DNA of 64,000 nt from Allonocardiopsis opalescens (GCF_003002095.1 NZ_PVZC01000006.1:62001-126000); one strand, 5' to 3'. Numbered from the stretch's first letter, positions 1 to 8,389 are shown. The notes: generated by a model from the sequence alone, not told the origin. Numbers and translations are program-made.

Positions 1-336
1 CCAGGCCATGGCGTTGGCGTCGTTCTCGACCACGACCGGGACGTCGACCCGCTGGGAGAGGAGTTCCTTGAGCGGTTCGTCCCGCCAGGCGAGATTGGGG
101 GCGAAGAGCACGGTGGAGCGGTTCTCGTCGACGAACCCGGCCGCGCCGATCCCGACGGCGGAGACCTCGTGCCGGCCGATCAGCTCCTCGACCGCGTCGC
201 CGATCACGTCGGCGGTGGCGGCCTCGCTGCTGGCCGGAGTCGGATACCTGACCTTGTCGAGGATCCGCCCATCCTCGTCGACAACACCCGCGGCCACCTT
301 GGTGCCGCCGACGTCGACGCCGATTGCCAAGCCCAT
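1..336 (-). CDS. glkA: ROK-family glucokinase, N-terminal part (cut by left edge)
   Basis: This is the first 112 codons of a ROK sugar kinase, which phosphorylates glucose with ATP in the cytoplasm and in actinomycetes also takes part in glucose repression. The start is an ATG preceded by AGGAGG at 7 nt. The phosphate-binding motif DVGGTK lies at residues 8-13, a second segment GIGAAGFVDE follows near residue 70, and the conserved VVENDANAMAW, which contains the sugar-binding Asn-Asp pair, ends the visible part. The C-terminal zinc motif lies outside the window. Glucokinase specificity is inferred from the close match to actinomycete GlkA and from the neighbours (SRPBCC protein, FadD), an order I remember from Streptomyces. 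A non-glucose ROK kinase is possible. Confidence 0.85.
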   Translation of the reverse strand, partial: MGLAIGVDVGGTKVAAGVVDEDGRILDKVRYPTPASSEAATADVIGDAVEELIGRHEVSAVGIGAAGFVDENRSTVLFAPNLAWRDEPLKELLSQRVDVPVVVENDANAMAW

Positions 337-413
337 GGACGGGCCTCCTGTCCGGATTCGTTCCGTCGCTGTTCTCATCGTGCCGCCGGATCGCTCCCGC
401 GGCGCCGGGCCGC

Positions 414-437
414 CCTCCCGGCCGTGCGGCCGGGAGG
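414..437 (-). terminator. Rho-independent-type hairpin after the hypothetical gene
   Basis: Perfect 11-bp inverted repeat (CCTCCCGGCCG / CGGCCGGGAGG) with a 2-nt centre, just beyond the stop of the minus-strand gene that ends at 455. There is no U-tract, as is usual in high-G+C actinomycetes. It should separate that gene from glkA. Confidence 0.6.
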
Positions 438-454
438 AGGCGTCCGGAGGCTGG

Positions 455-1231
455 TCAGGGCGCGTCGTCGCGCTCGGAGATGGCGGTGGCCCAGGGGTCG
501 CCGCCGTCCTGCTGCTCGCGGGCCGGCCGGGGCGGCGGCGCGGCGGCGGGCTCGGCCACCGACGCCGACCAGGGGTCGCCCGCGGGCTCACCGGCGGGCC
601 GCGCGGGCGCGGGCGCCTCGCCGGCGCCGGCGTCGCGGATGCCCGCGCGCGCGGCCGGCGCGGAGTCGAGCTCGCGGCGGTCCTCCTCGCGCAGCTCGGC
701 CTCGCGGCGGGCGCGCAGCCGGCGCTCGTAGTCCTCGACGGCGTCGACGGTCTCGCGCAGCGCGTTGAACACGGTGCCGCCGGCCCGGCCGAGGTGGCCG
801 AAGACCTCCGGGGCGCGGTGCCGGACGGTGCCGGCGATCTGGTCGAGCAGGGCGCGCACCGAGGGCTCGGATCCGTCGTGCGGCTCGCGGACGGCGCGCT
901 GCCAGACGTCCTCCGAGCGGCGCAGCCCGGTGGCGCGCCCGGCGGCGGAGGCGGTGTATCTGATGCCCTGGCTCACCGCGCGGCGCTGCACCGTGCTGAT
1001 GAAGCGCGCCGCGCCGTCGACGAGGTCGCCGCCGCGCCCGTGGGCCGCTTCGCCGGACGGCCCGGGTTCGGGGCCGGTGCGCGGCGGCTCCGCGGGCCGG
1101 TCGGCCGGGGCGGAGCCGGCCGGCTCCTGCCCGCCGGGGCGCTCGCCGCCCGCGACGGCGGGCGCGTCGCCCGTGCCGGGCGCCGGGTGCTCCTCGTCGG
1201 CCCTGTCGTTCCTGTCCGCCATGTCAGCCAT
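455..1231 (-). CDS. Hypothetical protein, possibly DUF5304-like
   Basis: A 258-residue protein without signal peptide or membrane span. The first ~75 residues and last ~70 residues are low-complexity, rich in Pro, Ala, Glu and Asp. The middle (~75-185) looks helical, with a charged RRLRARREAELREEDRR stretch typical of a coiled coil. The C-terminus repeats a DPWSAS / DPWATA motif. The position next to glkA and a SRPBCC gene is where Streptomyces carries a DUF5304 protein, so I suspect a distant member, but the match is weak. The start is the ATG giving MADMADRND. A second ATG three codons later is equally possible, since neither has a strong ribosome-binding site. Function unknown. Confidence 0.65.
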   Translation of the reverse strand: MADMADRNDRADEEHPAPGTGDAPAVAGGERPGGQEPAGSAPADRPAEPPRTGPEPGPSGEAAHGRGGDLVDGAARFISTVQRRAVSQGIRYTASAAGRATGLRRSEDVWQRAVREPHDGSEPSVRALLDQIAGTVRHRAPEVFGHLGRAGGTVFNALRETVDAVEDYERRLRARREAELREEDRRELDSAPAARAGIRDAGAGEAPAPARPAGEPAGDPWSASVAEPAAAPPPRPAREQQDGGDPWATAISERDDAP

Positions 1232-1345
1232 CGTCTCTCGCCCCCACGCTGTGGATCTGCAACGGTCGGCGGACCGCATCCAAAAGGGTGCGGGCCGCTA
1301 CGCGGCTAACGCTCGGCCGCGGGGTGAAGTGCCTCGTGGAGCCGC

Positions 1346-1783
1346 TCACCCGCCGCGCTCGACCCGCCGTTTGAGCCCCTTCAGCGCGGTGTCGACGATA
1401 CGCCGTTCGGCCTGCCGCTTCACCAATCCGGGCAGCGGAATCGCGATGTCGGCGGCCAGCTCGTACTCCACCTCGGTGCGGCCGCCCGAGCCGCGCAGGG
1501 TGTAGCCGCCGGCGAGTTCGGCCAGCACCGAGCCGGGCTCGGCCATCCGCCAGCGCACGCCGTCGGCGGTCCAGTCGTAGGCGAGGACGTAGCGGTCCTT
1601 GATCACGCCCGCGTCGAGCGCGAAGCGGACGCGTTCGGGGCGGCCCTCGCCATCGACGGACTCCACCCCCGCGTCCTTCACGCCGTCGGCCCATTCGGGG
1701 TAGCGCGGGAAGTCGGCGATGACGGCCAGCACGTCGGCGGTGCCGGCGTTGATGGTGATCGACGAGCGCGTCCGGTCGGCCAC
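1346..1783 (-). CDS. SRPBCC-family (polyketide cyclase/START-like) protein
   Basis: A 145-residue protein of the SRPBCC helix-grip fold, which binds hydrophobic ligands in a deep pocket. Visible hallmarks are the N-terminal strand SSITINAGTADVLAVIADF, the turn PRYPEWADGVKDAGV, alternating strands through the middle, and a long C-terminal helix (VKRQAERRIVDTALKGLKRRVE). The GTG start is chosen because GGAGGAGG lies 6 nt upstream. The in-frame extension further upstream has no such signal and is compositionally unlike the rest. It is probably cotranscribed with the hypothetical gene 114 bp downstream. The ligand is unknown. Its place beside an acyl-CoA ligase suggests a lipid or polyketide-like compound, which is inference. 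Confidence 0.8.
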   Translation of the reverse strand: MADRTRSSITINAGTADVLAVIADFPRYPEWADGVKDAGVESVDGEGRPERVRFALDAGVIKDRYVLAYDWTADGVRWRMAEPGSVLAELAGGYTLRGSGGRTEVEYELAADIAIPLPGLVKRQAERRIVDTALKGLKRRVERGG

Positions 1784-2117
1784 CGGTGCCTCCTCCCTCG
1801 CTGCGGACTCACCCGAGCGTACAGGTCCAGACCAATCGCCGGGGAGCCGCACCCGCCTCGGATCCCCCGGCACCGCAGGCGGTCCGGCACCGCCCGTGCG
1901 GGGAACATACCGGACGTAGCCGCCCAGACCTATACGCTGGAAGAATCGAGAATCGAGGGTGCCGGGAACCCGGTTCCGGCGGCTCCGCGGGCGGCAGCCG
2001 GCCGCATCACCATCCGATACCAACTGATACGGCCAACTACCCGCGGGTAAGTCCACCGGATACCGTCCCCACAAGTTCCCCCGAGCCCTGTTTCACGCTG
2101 CGACCGAGGAGTCCGCC
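1784..2117. other. Divergent intergenic region
   Basis: A 334-bp gap between the divergent SRPBCC and acyl-CoA ligase genes. It holds the Shine-Dalgarno sequences of both genes. A TANNNT-type -10 candidate (TACCGT, 2061-2066) precedes the ligase start by about 50 nt, without a convincing -35. A short direct repeat of GAATCGA lies near 1944-1957. No gene, RNA or clear operator was found. Confidence 0.4.
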
Positions 2118-3920
2118 GTGCGCGACGAGTACAGCCGCCCCGTCCTGGTGGAGGTCCAGGAGAACGAGACCCTCACCGACACCCCGTTCAAGCGCGCCGC
2201 CGACACCCCCGACAGCGTGGTGATGCGGCGCAAGGAGGGCGCCGGCTGGCGCGACATCACGGCCGCGGAGTTCCGCGACGACGTCGCCGCCGTCGCCAAG
2301 GGGCTGATCGCCGCCGGGATCGGCACCGGCGACCGCGTCGGCCTGATGTCGCGCACCCGCTACGAGTGGACGGTCGCCGACTACGGCATCTGGGCCGCGG
2401 GCGCCGTCACCGTGCCGATCTACGAGACCTCCTCCGAGGAGCAGGTCCGCTGGATCCTCGGCGACTCCGAGGCCAAGGCCGTGTTCACCGAGACCGACGG
2501 CCACACCGCCACCGTCGAGGCGGTGCGCGGCGAACTCCCCGCGCTGCGCAACGTCTGGCGGCTGGAGCCCGACCTCAGCGCGTTCACCGCCACCGGAGCC
2601 GAGATCGGCGACGACCAACTGGCGGCGGCGCGCGGCTCGGTCGGCGCCGACGCGCTGGCCACCCTCATCTACACCTCGGGCACCACCGGCCGCCCGAAGG
2701 GCTGCGAGCTGACCCACCGCAACCTGCTCTTCACCATCCGCAACGTGATCGAGGGCAACCTCAAGCAGGTGTTCACCGTGGAGGGCCGCTCCACCCTGCT
2801 GTTCATGACCCTCGCCCACTCCTTCCCCCGGGTCATCCAGGTGGGCTGCGTCGAGACCCACACGGTGATGGGCCACACCGCCGACCTCGCCGACCTGCTG
2901 CCCGACCTCGCCAGCTACCAGCCCACCTTCCTGCTGGCCGTGCCGCGGGTCTTCGAGAAGGTCTACAACGGCGCCGAGCAGAAGGCCGTCGCGGGCGGCA
3001 AGGGCTCGATCTTCGCCGCCGCCACCGACACCGCGATCGCCTACAGCAAGGCCGTCGACACCGGCGGGCCCGGCCTGGTGCTCAAGCTCAAGCACCTGCT
3101 CTTCGACCGCCTGGTCTACGGCAAGCTGCGCGACGCCGTCGGCGGCCACACCACCCACGCCGTGGCCGGCGGCGCCGCGCTCGGCGAGCGGCTCGGCCAC
3201 TTCTTCCGCGGCATCGGGCTGCCGGTCTTCGAGGGCTACGGCCTCACCGAGACCTCCGCCCCCAGCAGCGTCAACGGCCCCGACGCCGTGCGGATCGGCA
3301 CGGTCGGCCGCCCCTTCCCCGGCGTCGCGGTGCGCACCGCCTCCGACGGCGAGCTGCTGGTCCGCGGCGACCACGTCATGCGCGGCTACTGGAAGAACGA
3401 GACCGCCACCAAGGAGGCCTTCACCGAGGACGGCTGGCTGCGCACCGGCGACCTCGGCACCATCGACGACGACGGCTTCATCCGCATCACCGGCCGCAAG
3501 AAGGAGATCCTGGTGACGGCGGGCGGCAAGAACGTCGCGCCCGCCGTGGTCGAGGACCGCCTGCGCGGCCACGCCCTGGTCAGCCAGTGCATGCTGGTGG
3601 GCGACGGCAAGCCCTTCGTGGCGGCGCTGATCACCATCGACCCCGACGCGCTGGAGTTCTGGAAGTCCCAGAACGGCAAGCCGGAGTCGGCCGGGGTGGC
3701 CGAGCTGGTCGACGACCCCGACCTGCTGGCCGCGGTCCAGGAGGCCGTGGACGACGCCAACAAGGCGGTCTCCAAGGCCGAGTCGGTCCGCAAGTTCACC
3801 GTGCTGCCCGTCGACTTCACCGTCGAGGGCGGGCAGATGACCCCCTCGCTGAAGGTCAAGCGCGAGGTGGTGGCGCGCGAGTTCGCCGCCGAGATCGACG
3901 CCCTGTACGCGTCGCGCTGA
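2118..3920 (+). CDS. Long-chain fatty-acid-CoA ligase (AMP-forming)
   Basis: A 600-residue cytoplasmic or membrane-associated enzyme that activates long-chain fatty acids to acyl-CoA through an acyl-AMP intermediate. The AMP-binding signature TSGTTGRPKG lies at residues 186-195. GYGLTETSAP follows near 375 and the RTGDLG hinge motif near 440. A C-terminal lysine-containing segment (SLKVKRE) comes near 580. Length and order are those of FadD15-type bacterial long-chain ligases. The start is GTG with GAGGAG 6 nt upstream. The gene is monocistronic and ends in a strong shared terminator. Chain-length preference cannot be read from the sequence. Confidence 0.92.
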   Translation: MRDEYSRPVLVEVQENETLTDTPFKRAADTPDSVVMRRKEGAGWRDITAAEFRDDVAAVAKGLIAAGIGTGDRVGLMSRTRYEWTVADYGIWAAGAVTVPIYETSSEEQVRWILGDSEAKAVFTETDGHTATVEAVRGELPALRNVWRLEPDLSAFTATGAEIGDDQLAAARGSVGADALATLIYTSGTTGRPKGCELTHRNLLFTIRNVIEGNLKQVFTVEGRSTLLFMTLAHSFPRVIQVGCVETHTVMGHTADLADLLPDLASYQPTFLLAVPRVFEKVYNGAEQKAVAGGKGSIFAAATDTAIAYSKAVDTGGPGLVLKLKHLLFDRLVYGKLRDAVGGHTTHAVAGGAALGERLGHFFRGIGLPVFEGYGLTETSAPSSVNGPDAVRIGTVGRPFPGVAVRTASDGELLVRGDHVMRGYWKNETATKEAFTEDGWLRTGDLGTIDDDGFIRITGRKKEILVTAGGKNVAPAVVEDRLRGHALVSQCMLVGDGKPFVAALITIDPDALEFWKSQNGKPESAGVAELVDDPDLLAAVQEAVDDANKAVSKAESVRKFTVLPVDFTVEGGQMTPSLKVKREVVAREFAAEIDALYASR

Positions 3921-3935
3921 CGCCGGGCGGAAGAG

Positions 3936-3979
3936 ACGGGCGCGGCCCGGGGAGGGAGACCTCCCCGGGCCGCGCCCGT
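3936..3979. terminator. Bidirectional terminator between convergent genes
   Basis: Perfect 20-bp inverted repeat around a 4-nt GAGA loop, 15 bp after the ligase stop and 20 bp beyond the stop of the convergent NlpC/P60 gene. It can serve both strands. Confidence 0.85.
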
Positions 3980-3999
3980 TCCGGGGTGCGCCGCGCCCG

Positions 4000-5046
4000 C
4001 TAGGGGCGGATGCCGCCGACGAAGTTGGTCCAGTAGTAGTCGTTCAGGTCGACCACCGCGACCGGCTTGCTCGGGTTGGAGGCGTGCAGCATCTGGTTGT
4101 CGCCCACGTACATGCCGACGTGGCTGGGCTCCGCCGAGTCGTAGAAGAACATCAGGTCGCCCGGCTGGAGGTCCTCGCGCGCGATGTGCGGGCCGATGTC
4201 GAACTGGTCGTAGGTGGTCCTGGGGATGCTCACCCCGGCCTCGGCCCAGGCGGCCTGCACCAGGCTGGAGCAGTCCCACACGTCGGGCCCGTTGGCGCCG
4301 AGCGAGTAGCTGTCGCCGATCTGGGCGTAGGCGAACTCGATCGCGACGCGGGCGTCCCCGGAGGCGGAGCCGTTGTAGGTGCCGCCGGACCCGCCCGAGC
4401 CGCCGGAGCCGCCCGAGGAGCTCGCGGGGGCGACGCCCTCCTGGGCCTCGGCCTGCTCCTGCGCGGTCAGGTCCGCCAGGATCTCCTCCTGCTCGGCGAT
4501 GCGCCCCTCGGCCTCGTCGCGTGCGCTCTCGGCCCGCTCCAGGTCCTCGGCGGCCGCCGCCTCGGTCTCCTCGCGCTCGGCCTGCAGCTGCTCCAGCTCC
4601 TCGCCGGCGCTGACATAGCGTTCGAGCTCCCCGGCGCGGCTGCCGGCCAGGTAGTCGATGGTCGCCGCCTGGTCGAGCGCCTCCTGCGGGCTCGACGCGT
4701 TGAGCAGGGCGGCGGTGGAGTCCAGGTCGGCGCCGCGGTAGGTGGCCGACGCGAGCGCGGAGATCCGCTGCTCCATGCGGTCGCGGTCCTCCTGCGCCCG
4801 CTCCAGGCGCTCGTTGACCTCCTCCAGTTCGCGCTCGGCCGCCTCGTGGTCGGTGCGGGCCTGGTTGTACTCCTCGGCGAGATCGCTGTACTCGCGCTGA
4901 AGCTCCTCGATCCGCTCCCGGACCTCCTCGGGGCTGCTCTGCGGGTCGGCGACGGCCGCGCCGGCCGGGAAGGCCAGCACACCGGCGGTCACCAGACCGG
5001 TGACGAAGAGGGTCCTGCGGTACGGAAGCTGCTCACGTCTGGACAC
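4000..5046 (-). CDS. Secreted NlpC/P60 endopeptidase with coiled-coil domain (copy 1)
   Basis: A 348-residue secreted peptidoglycan hydrolase expected to cut peptide stems in the wall (RipA-like). A twin-basic signal peptide (residues 1-33) is followed by a long Glu/Arg/Ala coiled coil (about 35-205), a Gly/Ser linker and the C-terminal NlpC/P60 domain (about 225-348). The catalytic Cys is residue 259 (motif WDCSSL, where most relatives have DCSGL), and the catalytic His is 309 (SHVGMYVGDNQ). The GTG start lies behind TAGGAGAG. A probable c-di-AMP riboswitch fills the leader. The next gene upstream is a paralogue, and homologues come in such pairs in other actinomycetes. Cleavage specificity is inferred from the family. 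Confidence 0.9.
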   Translation of the reverse strand: MSRREQLPYRRTLFVTGLVTAGVLAFPAGAAVADPQSSPEEVRERIEELQREYSDLAEEYNQARTDHEAAERELEEVNERLERAQEDRDRMEQRISALASATYRGADLDSTAALLNASSPQEALDQAATIDYLAGSRAGELERYVSAGEELEQLQAEREETEAAAAEDLERAESARDEAEGRIAEQEEILADLTAQEQAEAQEGVAPASSSGGSGGSGGSGGTYNGSASGDARVAIEFAYAQIGDSYSLGANGPDVWDCSSLVQAAWAEAGVSIPRTTYDQFDIGPHIAREDLQPGDLMFFYDSAEPSHVGMYVGDNQMLHASNPSKPVAVVDLNDYYWTNFVGGIRP

Positions 5047-5069
5047 GGGGCGCGACTCTCCTACGGTGG

Positions 5070-5278
5070 GGCCGCTTACCGGGTCTGCGGGTTCGCACGG
5101 GCACGCCGGTACCGGGGCGCGCCGGTTCGCGGACGCTCGTCCGCGCGGCACGCCTGGGCGGCGGTGTCGTACTACGGAGCCGGGGGCAGAGGGCACCGAT
5201 TCACCCGGGGATGGAGTACCCCGGCTCCCCTGGAGGTCGGTCCGGTCGCGTCTCGGCCGACGGGGATTCAGCGGGAGT
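5070..5278 (-). promoter_or_regulatory. Probable cyclic-di-AMP (ydaO-type) riboswitch
   Basis: Read on the minus strand, the ~280-nt leader contains the conserved blocks of the ydaO/c-di-AMP class. GGGGAGCC is followed by a GGGG/CCCC hairpin running into GGGTGAATCGG (5196-5206). Near the 3' end comes GAACCCGCAGACCCGGTAAGCGG, split over 5073-5095, which matches the family's GAACCC..AGC(U)AACCCGGUAGGCG element. Family knowledge: this class controls cell-wall hydrolase genes (NlpC/P60, Rpf) in actinomycetes and shuts expression off when c-di-AMP is high. Boundaries are approximate. The ribosome-binding site follows about 20 nt after the last conserved block. Confidence 0.75.
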
Positions 5279-5330
5279 CCGCCGTCGTCGCCGGGGTGGC
5301 GACGAATCACACGGCCGAACTCGAGGCAAG

Positions 5331-5359
5331 AGGCTAGCGAAGCCGCTGCATTAACTCAA
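5331..5359 (-). promoter_or_regulatory. Promoter of NlpC/P60 copy 1
   Basis: On the minus strand TTGAGT (5354-5359), a 17-bp spacer and TAGCCT (5331-5336) form a good housekeeping-type promoter. Transcription would start near 5324 and run through the riboswitch. The flanks GGTTGAG and CGCTAGC, 15 bp apart, recur identically at the paralogue's promoter. Positions 5360-5525 hold nothing else I can identify. Confidence 0.7.
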
Positions 5360-5525
5360 CCAATTCGTTACTTTCCAATCTCCGGGCGGCGCGTTTCACG
5401 CCGGGAAATCGCCCTAGAGAACTGGAGAACACTTCACCGCGTCCCGGTGCGCCGCAGTGCCTGGCGAAATCGCGCGGGGTCCGCGCGCATTTCCGGGGCG
5501 GCACGAATTCGTGGGACATGCCACA

Positions 5526-5564
5526 GCCGTGCCGCTCCCCGCCGCACGCGGAGGAGGGCACGGC
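5526..5564 (-). terminator. Terminator after NlpC/P60 copy 2
   Basis: Inverted repeat GCCGTGCC / GGCACGGC with additional imperfect pairing inside, 12 bp beyond the stop codon at 5577. It separates the two hydrolase genes, so each is probably transcribed alone. Confidence 0.6.
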
Positions 5565-5576
5565 CGTCGCAGCAGG

Positions 5577-6578
5577 TCAGGGGCGGCGGGCGCCCTGGAA
5601 CTGCCCGTCCCAGTAGCCGGCCAGCGAGACGACCTGAACGGTGCTGCTGCTGTTGGGGGCGTGGATCATCTGGCCGTCGCCGACGTAGAGGCCGACGTGG
5701 CTGATGCCGCCGTAGAAGAAGAGCAGGTCGCCCGGCTGGAGGCTGGAGCGGTCGACGGGCTGGCCGACGCTGAACTGCGCCTGGGAGGTGCGCGGCAGGC
5801 TGACCCCGCCCGCCTGCCAGGCCATCATGGTCAGGCCCGAGCAGTCGAAGCCGTCGGGGCCGGTGCCGCCCCAGACATAGGGGTCGCCGAGCTGGGCGTA
5901 GGCGTAGTCCAGGGCCGCGCCCGCGCTGCCGCTGGCCGAGCCGGTGTAGCTGCCGCCGGTCGTCGTGCCGCCCGCCGAGCCCGACGGGGTGACCTCGGGG
6001 AAGGACTCCAGCAGGTCCTGCTGCTCGGCCAGCGCCGTCTCGACCTCCTCGGCGGCCTCCTGCGCCTCGGTCTCGGCCTGCTCGGCGTCCTCCAGGGCGG
6101 CCTCGGCCTCGGCGCGCAGCTCCTCAAGGCGCTCGGCGGCGGCGCTGTACTGCTCCAGCTCGGCCTGGCGGTTCTGCGAGATGTACTCCAGGGTGGCCGC
6201 CTGGTCGACGACGTCCTGGGGGTCGCCGGAGCCGAGCACGGCGACGGTGGAGCCGAGGTCGCCGCCCTGGTAGGCGGCGCCGGCCAGCTCGCCGATGCGC
6301 TGGCGCAGCCGCTCGTAGTCCTCGGTCTCGGTCTCGATCCGCTCCTCGACGTCCTCCAGCTCCGCCTCGGCCGCCTCCCGCTCCTCCTCGGCCTCGTTGG
6401 CGGCGTCGACCAGCTCGCTGGACTCCTCGGTGAGGCGGTCGATCTCGTCCTGGACCTCCTGCTGGGTCGGCTCGGGATCGGCCTGCGCCACGCCCGGCAG
6501 AGCCATCACACCCGCGGTGACGATGCCCACACCCGTAGCGACCCGACGCCGCATGGATCGACCTTGCCGACTGGACAC
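5577..6578 (-). CDS. Secreted NlpC/P60 endopeptidase with coiled-coil domain (copy 2)
   Basis: A 333-residue paralogue of the neighbouring hydrolase: signal peptide ending in VAQA (about residue 33), a long acidic coiled coil (about 40-190), a Ser/Gly/Thr linker and an NlpC/P60 domain (about 215-333). The catalytic Cys is residue 246 in FDCSGL, and the His lies in SHVGLYVGDGQMIH. The start is the GTG giving VSSRQGRSM, behind AAGGAG, a form similar to copy 1. The ATG eight codons later is a possible alternative. It is expected to act outside the membrane on peptidoglycan stem peptides. Unlike copy 1, its 175-nt leader shows no ydaO motif, so the pair is probably controlled differently after transcription starts. 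Confidence 0.9.
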   Translation of the reverse strand: MSSRQGRSMRRRVATGVGIVTAGVMALPGVAQADPEPTQQEVQDEIDRLTEESSELVDAANEAEEEREAAEAELEDVEERIETETEDYERLRQRIGELAGAAYQGGDLGSTVAVLGSGDPQDVVDQAATLEYISQNRQAELEQYSAAAERLEELRAEAEAALEDAEQAETEAQEAAEEVETALAEQQDLLESFPEVTPSGSAGGTTTGGSYTGSASGSAGAALDYAYAQLGDPYVWGGTGPDGFDCSGLTMMAWQAGGVSLPRTSQAQFSVGQPVDRSSLQPGDLLFFYGGISHVGLYVGDGQMIHAPNSSSTVQVVSLAGYWDGQFQGARRP

Positions 6579-6955
6579 GAGACGAACACGCTCCTTCACG
6601 CCCGGCGGGCACCGGGTCCGGGGACACAGGGACGACCCGCGCCTGCTCGCTCTCGCCTGAGCGGGGTGCGGAGCGATGGGAACGACGGGGTCGCGGGATC
6701 GGGGGCGGGTGGACCGCACCGCCAGCGCATCCGCGGACGGCGGCCGACACCCGAGCCTGAAAGCTAGCGGAGTCACGACCGGGTCTCAACCACTACGGCG
6801 GAATCTCCCGCCTCAGAGTGCCGCCGGGGCGTCCGCGGCCACTGCCGCACCTTCGGACTCTCTCGCATCCCGCCGCAGCCCGCGGACGGCGCGGGGGCGG
6901 CGGCGGTTCCCGTGGGGCAGGGCGTCCGGCGGCCGGATGTGGCCAAGCGGCCCGT
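6579..6955. other. Leader and promoter region of NlpC/P60 copy 2
   Basis: A 377-bp non-coding stretch. It holds the promoter at 6761-6789 and, between it and the start, a G+C-rich leader with a GGTGCGG/CCGCACC inverted repeat (about 6667-6720) but no riboswitch signature I recognise. From 6790 to 6955 nothing was identified; this part lies beyond the 3' end of the NYN gene. Confidence 0.5.
6761..6789 (-). promoter_or_regulatory. Promoter of NlpC/P60 copy 2
   Basis: Minus-strand TTGAGA (6784-6789), 17-bp spacer, TAGCTT (6761-6766). GGTTGAG and CGCTAGC occur at exactly the same spacing as in the promoter of copy 1, while the 15 bases between them differ. This indicates a conserved promoter, or a regulator-bound element, rather than recent duplication of the whole upstream region. 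Confidence 0.7.
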
Positions 6956-8389
6956 TCAGCCCGGGTCGAGCCGGCGCAGCAGCAGCCGGGACGGCACCGG
7001 CCGCGCCCCGGCGCGCCGCACCGCCCGGACGATCTCGCCGTCGGAGCTGACCACCACCACCGGGCGCCCCTCGGGCTCGGCCTGCACCAGCCGCACGATC
7101 AGGTCGTCGGCCGTCTCGCCGGGGGCGCTGAACAGCAGCCTCACCCGGCGCGGCCCCGGCATGGCGTGCGCCCCCTCGACCTCGGCGCCGTCGAAGACGC
7201 AGGTGATCTCGGCCTTGGTCTGGGCGGCCAGTCCGCTGAGGCCGCCGAGCAGCCGGGCGCGCTGGTCGGCCAGCGGCAGGGTGGGGTAGCCGCTCTTGGT
7301 CACGTTGTAGCCGTCGACCAGCAGATGGGCCTGCGGCAGCGCCAGCAGGTTGTCGAGCAGCCAGGGGTCGTCCTCGGGCACGGTGCGGACGGGGAACGGC
7401 CCGCCGCGAGCGTCGGTGCCGGCGGCGAGGTCGGCCGGGCGGTCGATCCCCGTGGGCAGCGCCAGCTCCCTGCGCAGGCCCTGGGTGGCATCGGACAGGA
7501 CGTCGAGCAGCACCCGCAGCCGCGCGTCCTCGACGCTGCGCCCGCTCCTGGCGGCCCGCCTGGCCACCTCCACCTGGTTCTCGGCGGCGGTGAGCCGGCT
7601 CTGGAGCTTGCGCGCCTCCTTCTCGGCCGCCGCCACCCGGGCGTGCGCGCCGGCCCGCTCGGCATCGGCCTCCCGCGCGGCGCGGTCGGCCCTGGCCTCG
7701 GCCTCCCGCGCCCGCAGCCGCGCCTCGTGCAGCTTGTGCCGCAGCTCGGCGATCTCGCCGCGGGCCCCGCGCAGCTCCTCGCGGAAGCGCCTGGCCTCCT
7801 CCCTGGCGTCGGCCTTGGCCTCGGCCAGCTGCTCGCGCAGCTGGGCGACGCGCTCGGCCCGCACCGCCTCCTCCTCGGCCGCGGCACCTCGCTCAAGCTC
7901 GGCCCGGATCCGGCCGACCAGCTCCGACCAGCCCGGCGGCCGCAGGTAGTACGCCACCGCCGCGACCGTGACCGGGTCGGCCGCGGGCGGCACCACGCCC
8001 GCCGCGATGCCCTCGGCCAGCTCGGGCCAGGCCGTGCGCACCCGCGCGCCCAGCAGCTCGCGGAAGCCTTCGTCGGTCTCCAGCTGGGCGGCCAGCTGCG
8101 GCCCGGCGAGCCGCGCGCGGCGCTTGCGCTCGAAGCGGGCCACCCGGCGCAGCGGTGCGGGCAGTTCGTCGGCCGGCAGCTGGCCGACCAGCTCGGCGGC
8201 GTACTCCACGATCCGGGCCCGGATGCTCTCCGGCAGCGGGCCCTCGATCCGCTCCGCCCCGGCCCCTGGGTCGGACTCGGGGTCGGGCGCCGGGTCGGCG
8301 GCGGCGCCCTCGGGTGCCGAGCCGTTGGCCCGCGCGTGCGGGCCGGGCGCCGGAGCGCCCGGCCCGCCGTCCGCCGGACCGGTGGTCAC
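6956..8389 (-). CDS. NYN-domain (YacP-like) protein with coiled coil
   Basis: A 477-residue cytoplasmic protein. The N-terminal ~200 residues contain an acidic linker and a helical region. A very long Ala/Arg/Glu coiled coil spans about 185-300. The C-terminus (about 350-477) is a NYN/PIN-like domain opening with HLLVDGYNVTKSG and carrying further acidic residues (VFDGAEVEG, VSSDGEIVRAV) that would bind metal. Family knowledge: NYN domains are predicted or proven RNases acting on structured or ribosome-associated RNA. The GTG start overlaps the stop of the small zinc-ribbon gene by 4 bp (GTGA), so the two are translationally coupled and probably work together. The substrate is unknown. Confidence 0.8.
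   Translation of the reverse strand: MTTGPADGGPGAPAPGPHARANGSAPEGAAADPAPDPESDPGAGAERIEGPLPESIRARIVEYAAELVGQLPADELPAPLRRVARFERKRRARLAGPQLAAQLETDEGFRELLGARVRTAWPELAEGIAAGVVPPAADPVTVAAVAYYLRPPGWSELVGRIRAELERGAAAEEEAVRAERVAQLREQLAEAKADAREEARRFREELRGARGEIAELRHKLHEARLRAREAEARADRAAREADAERAGAHARVAAAEKEARKLQSRLTAAENQVEVARRAARSGRSVEDARLRVLLDVLSDATQGLRRELALPTGIDRPADLAAGTDARGGPFPVRTVPEDDPWLLDNLLALPQAHLLVDGYNVTKSGYPTLPLADQRARLLGGLSGLAAQTKAEITCVFDGAEVEGAHAMPGPRRVRLLFSAPGETADDLIVRLVQAEPEGRPVVVVSSDGEIVRAVRRAGARPVPSRLLLRRLDPG

Noticed and set aside
4084-5337. A plus-strand frame opposite NlpC/P60 copy 1 and its leader
   Set aside because: A Gly/Leu/Val-rich complement of a coiled-coil gene; no start signal and no family features.
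6579-6754. A second c-di-AMP riboswitch before NlpC/P60 copy 2
   Set aside because: The conserved GGGTGAATC and GAACCC..CCGGTA blocks are absent; only a simple inverted repeat is present.
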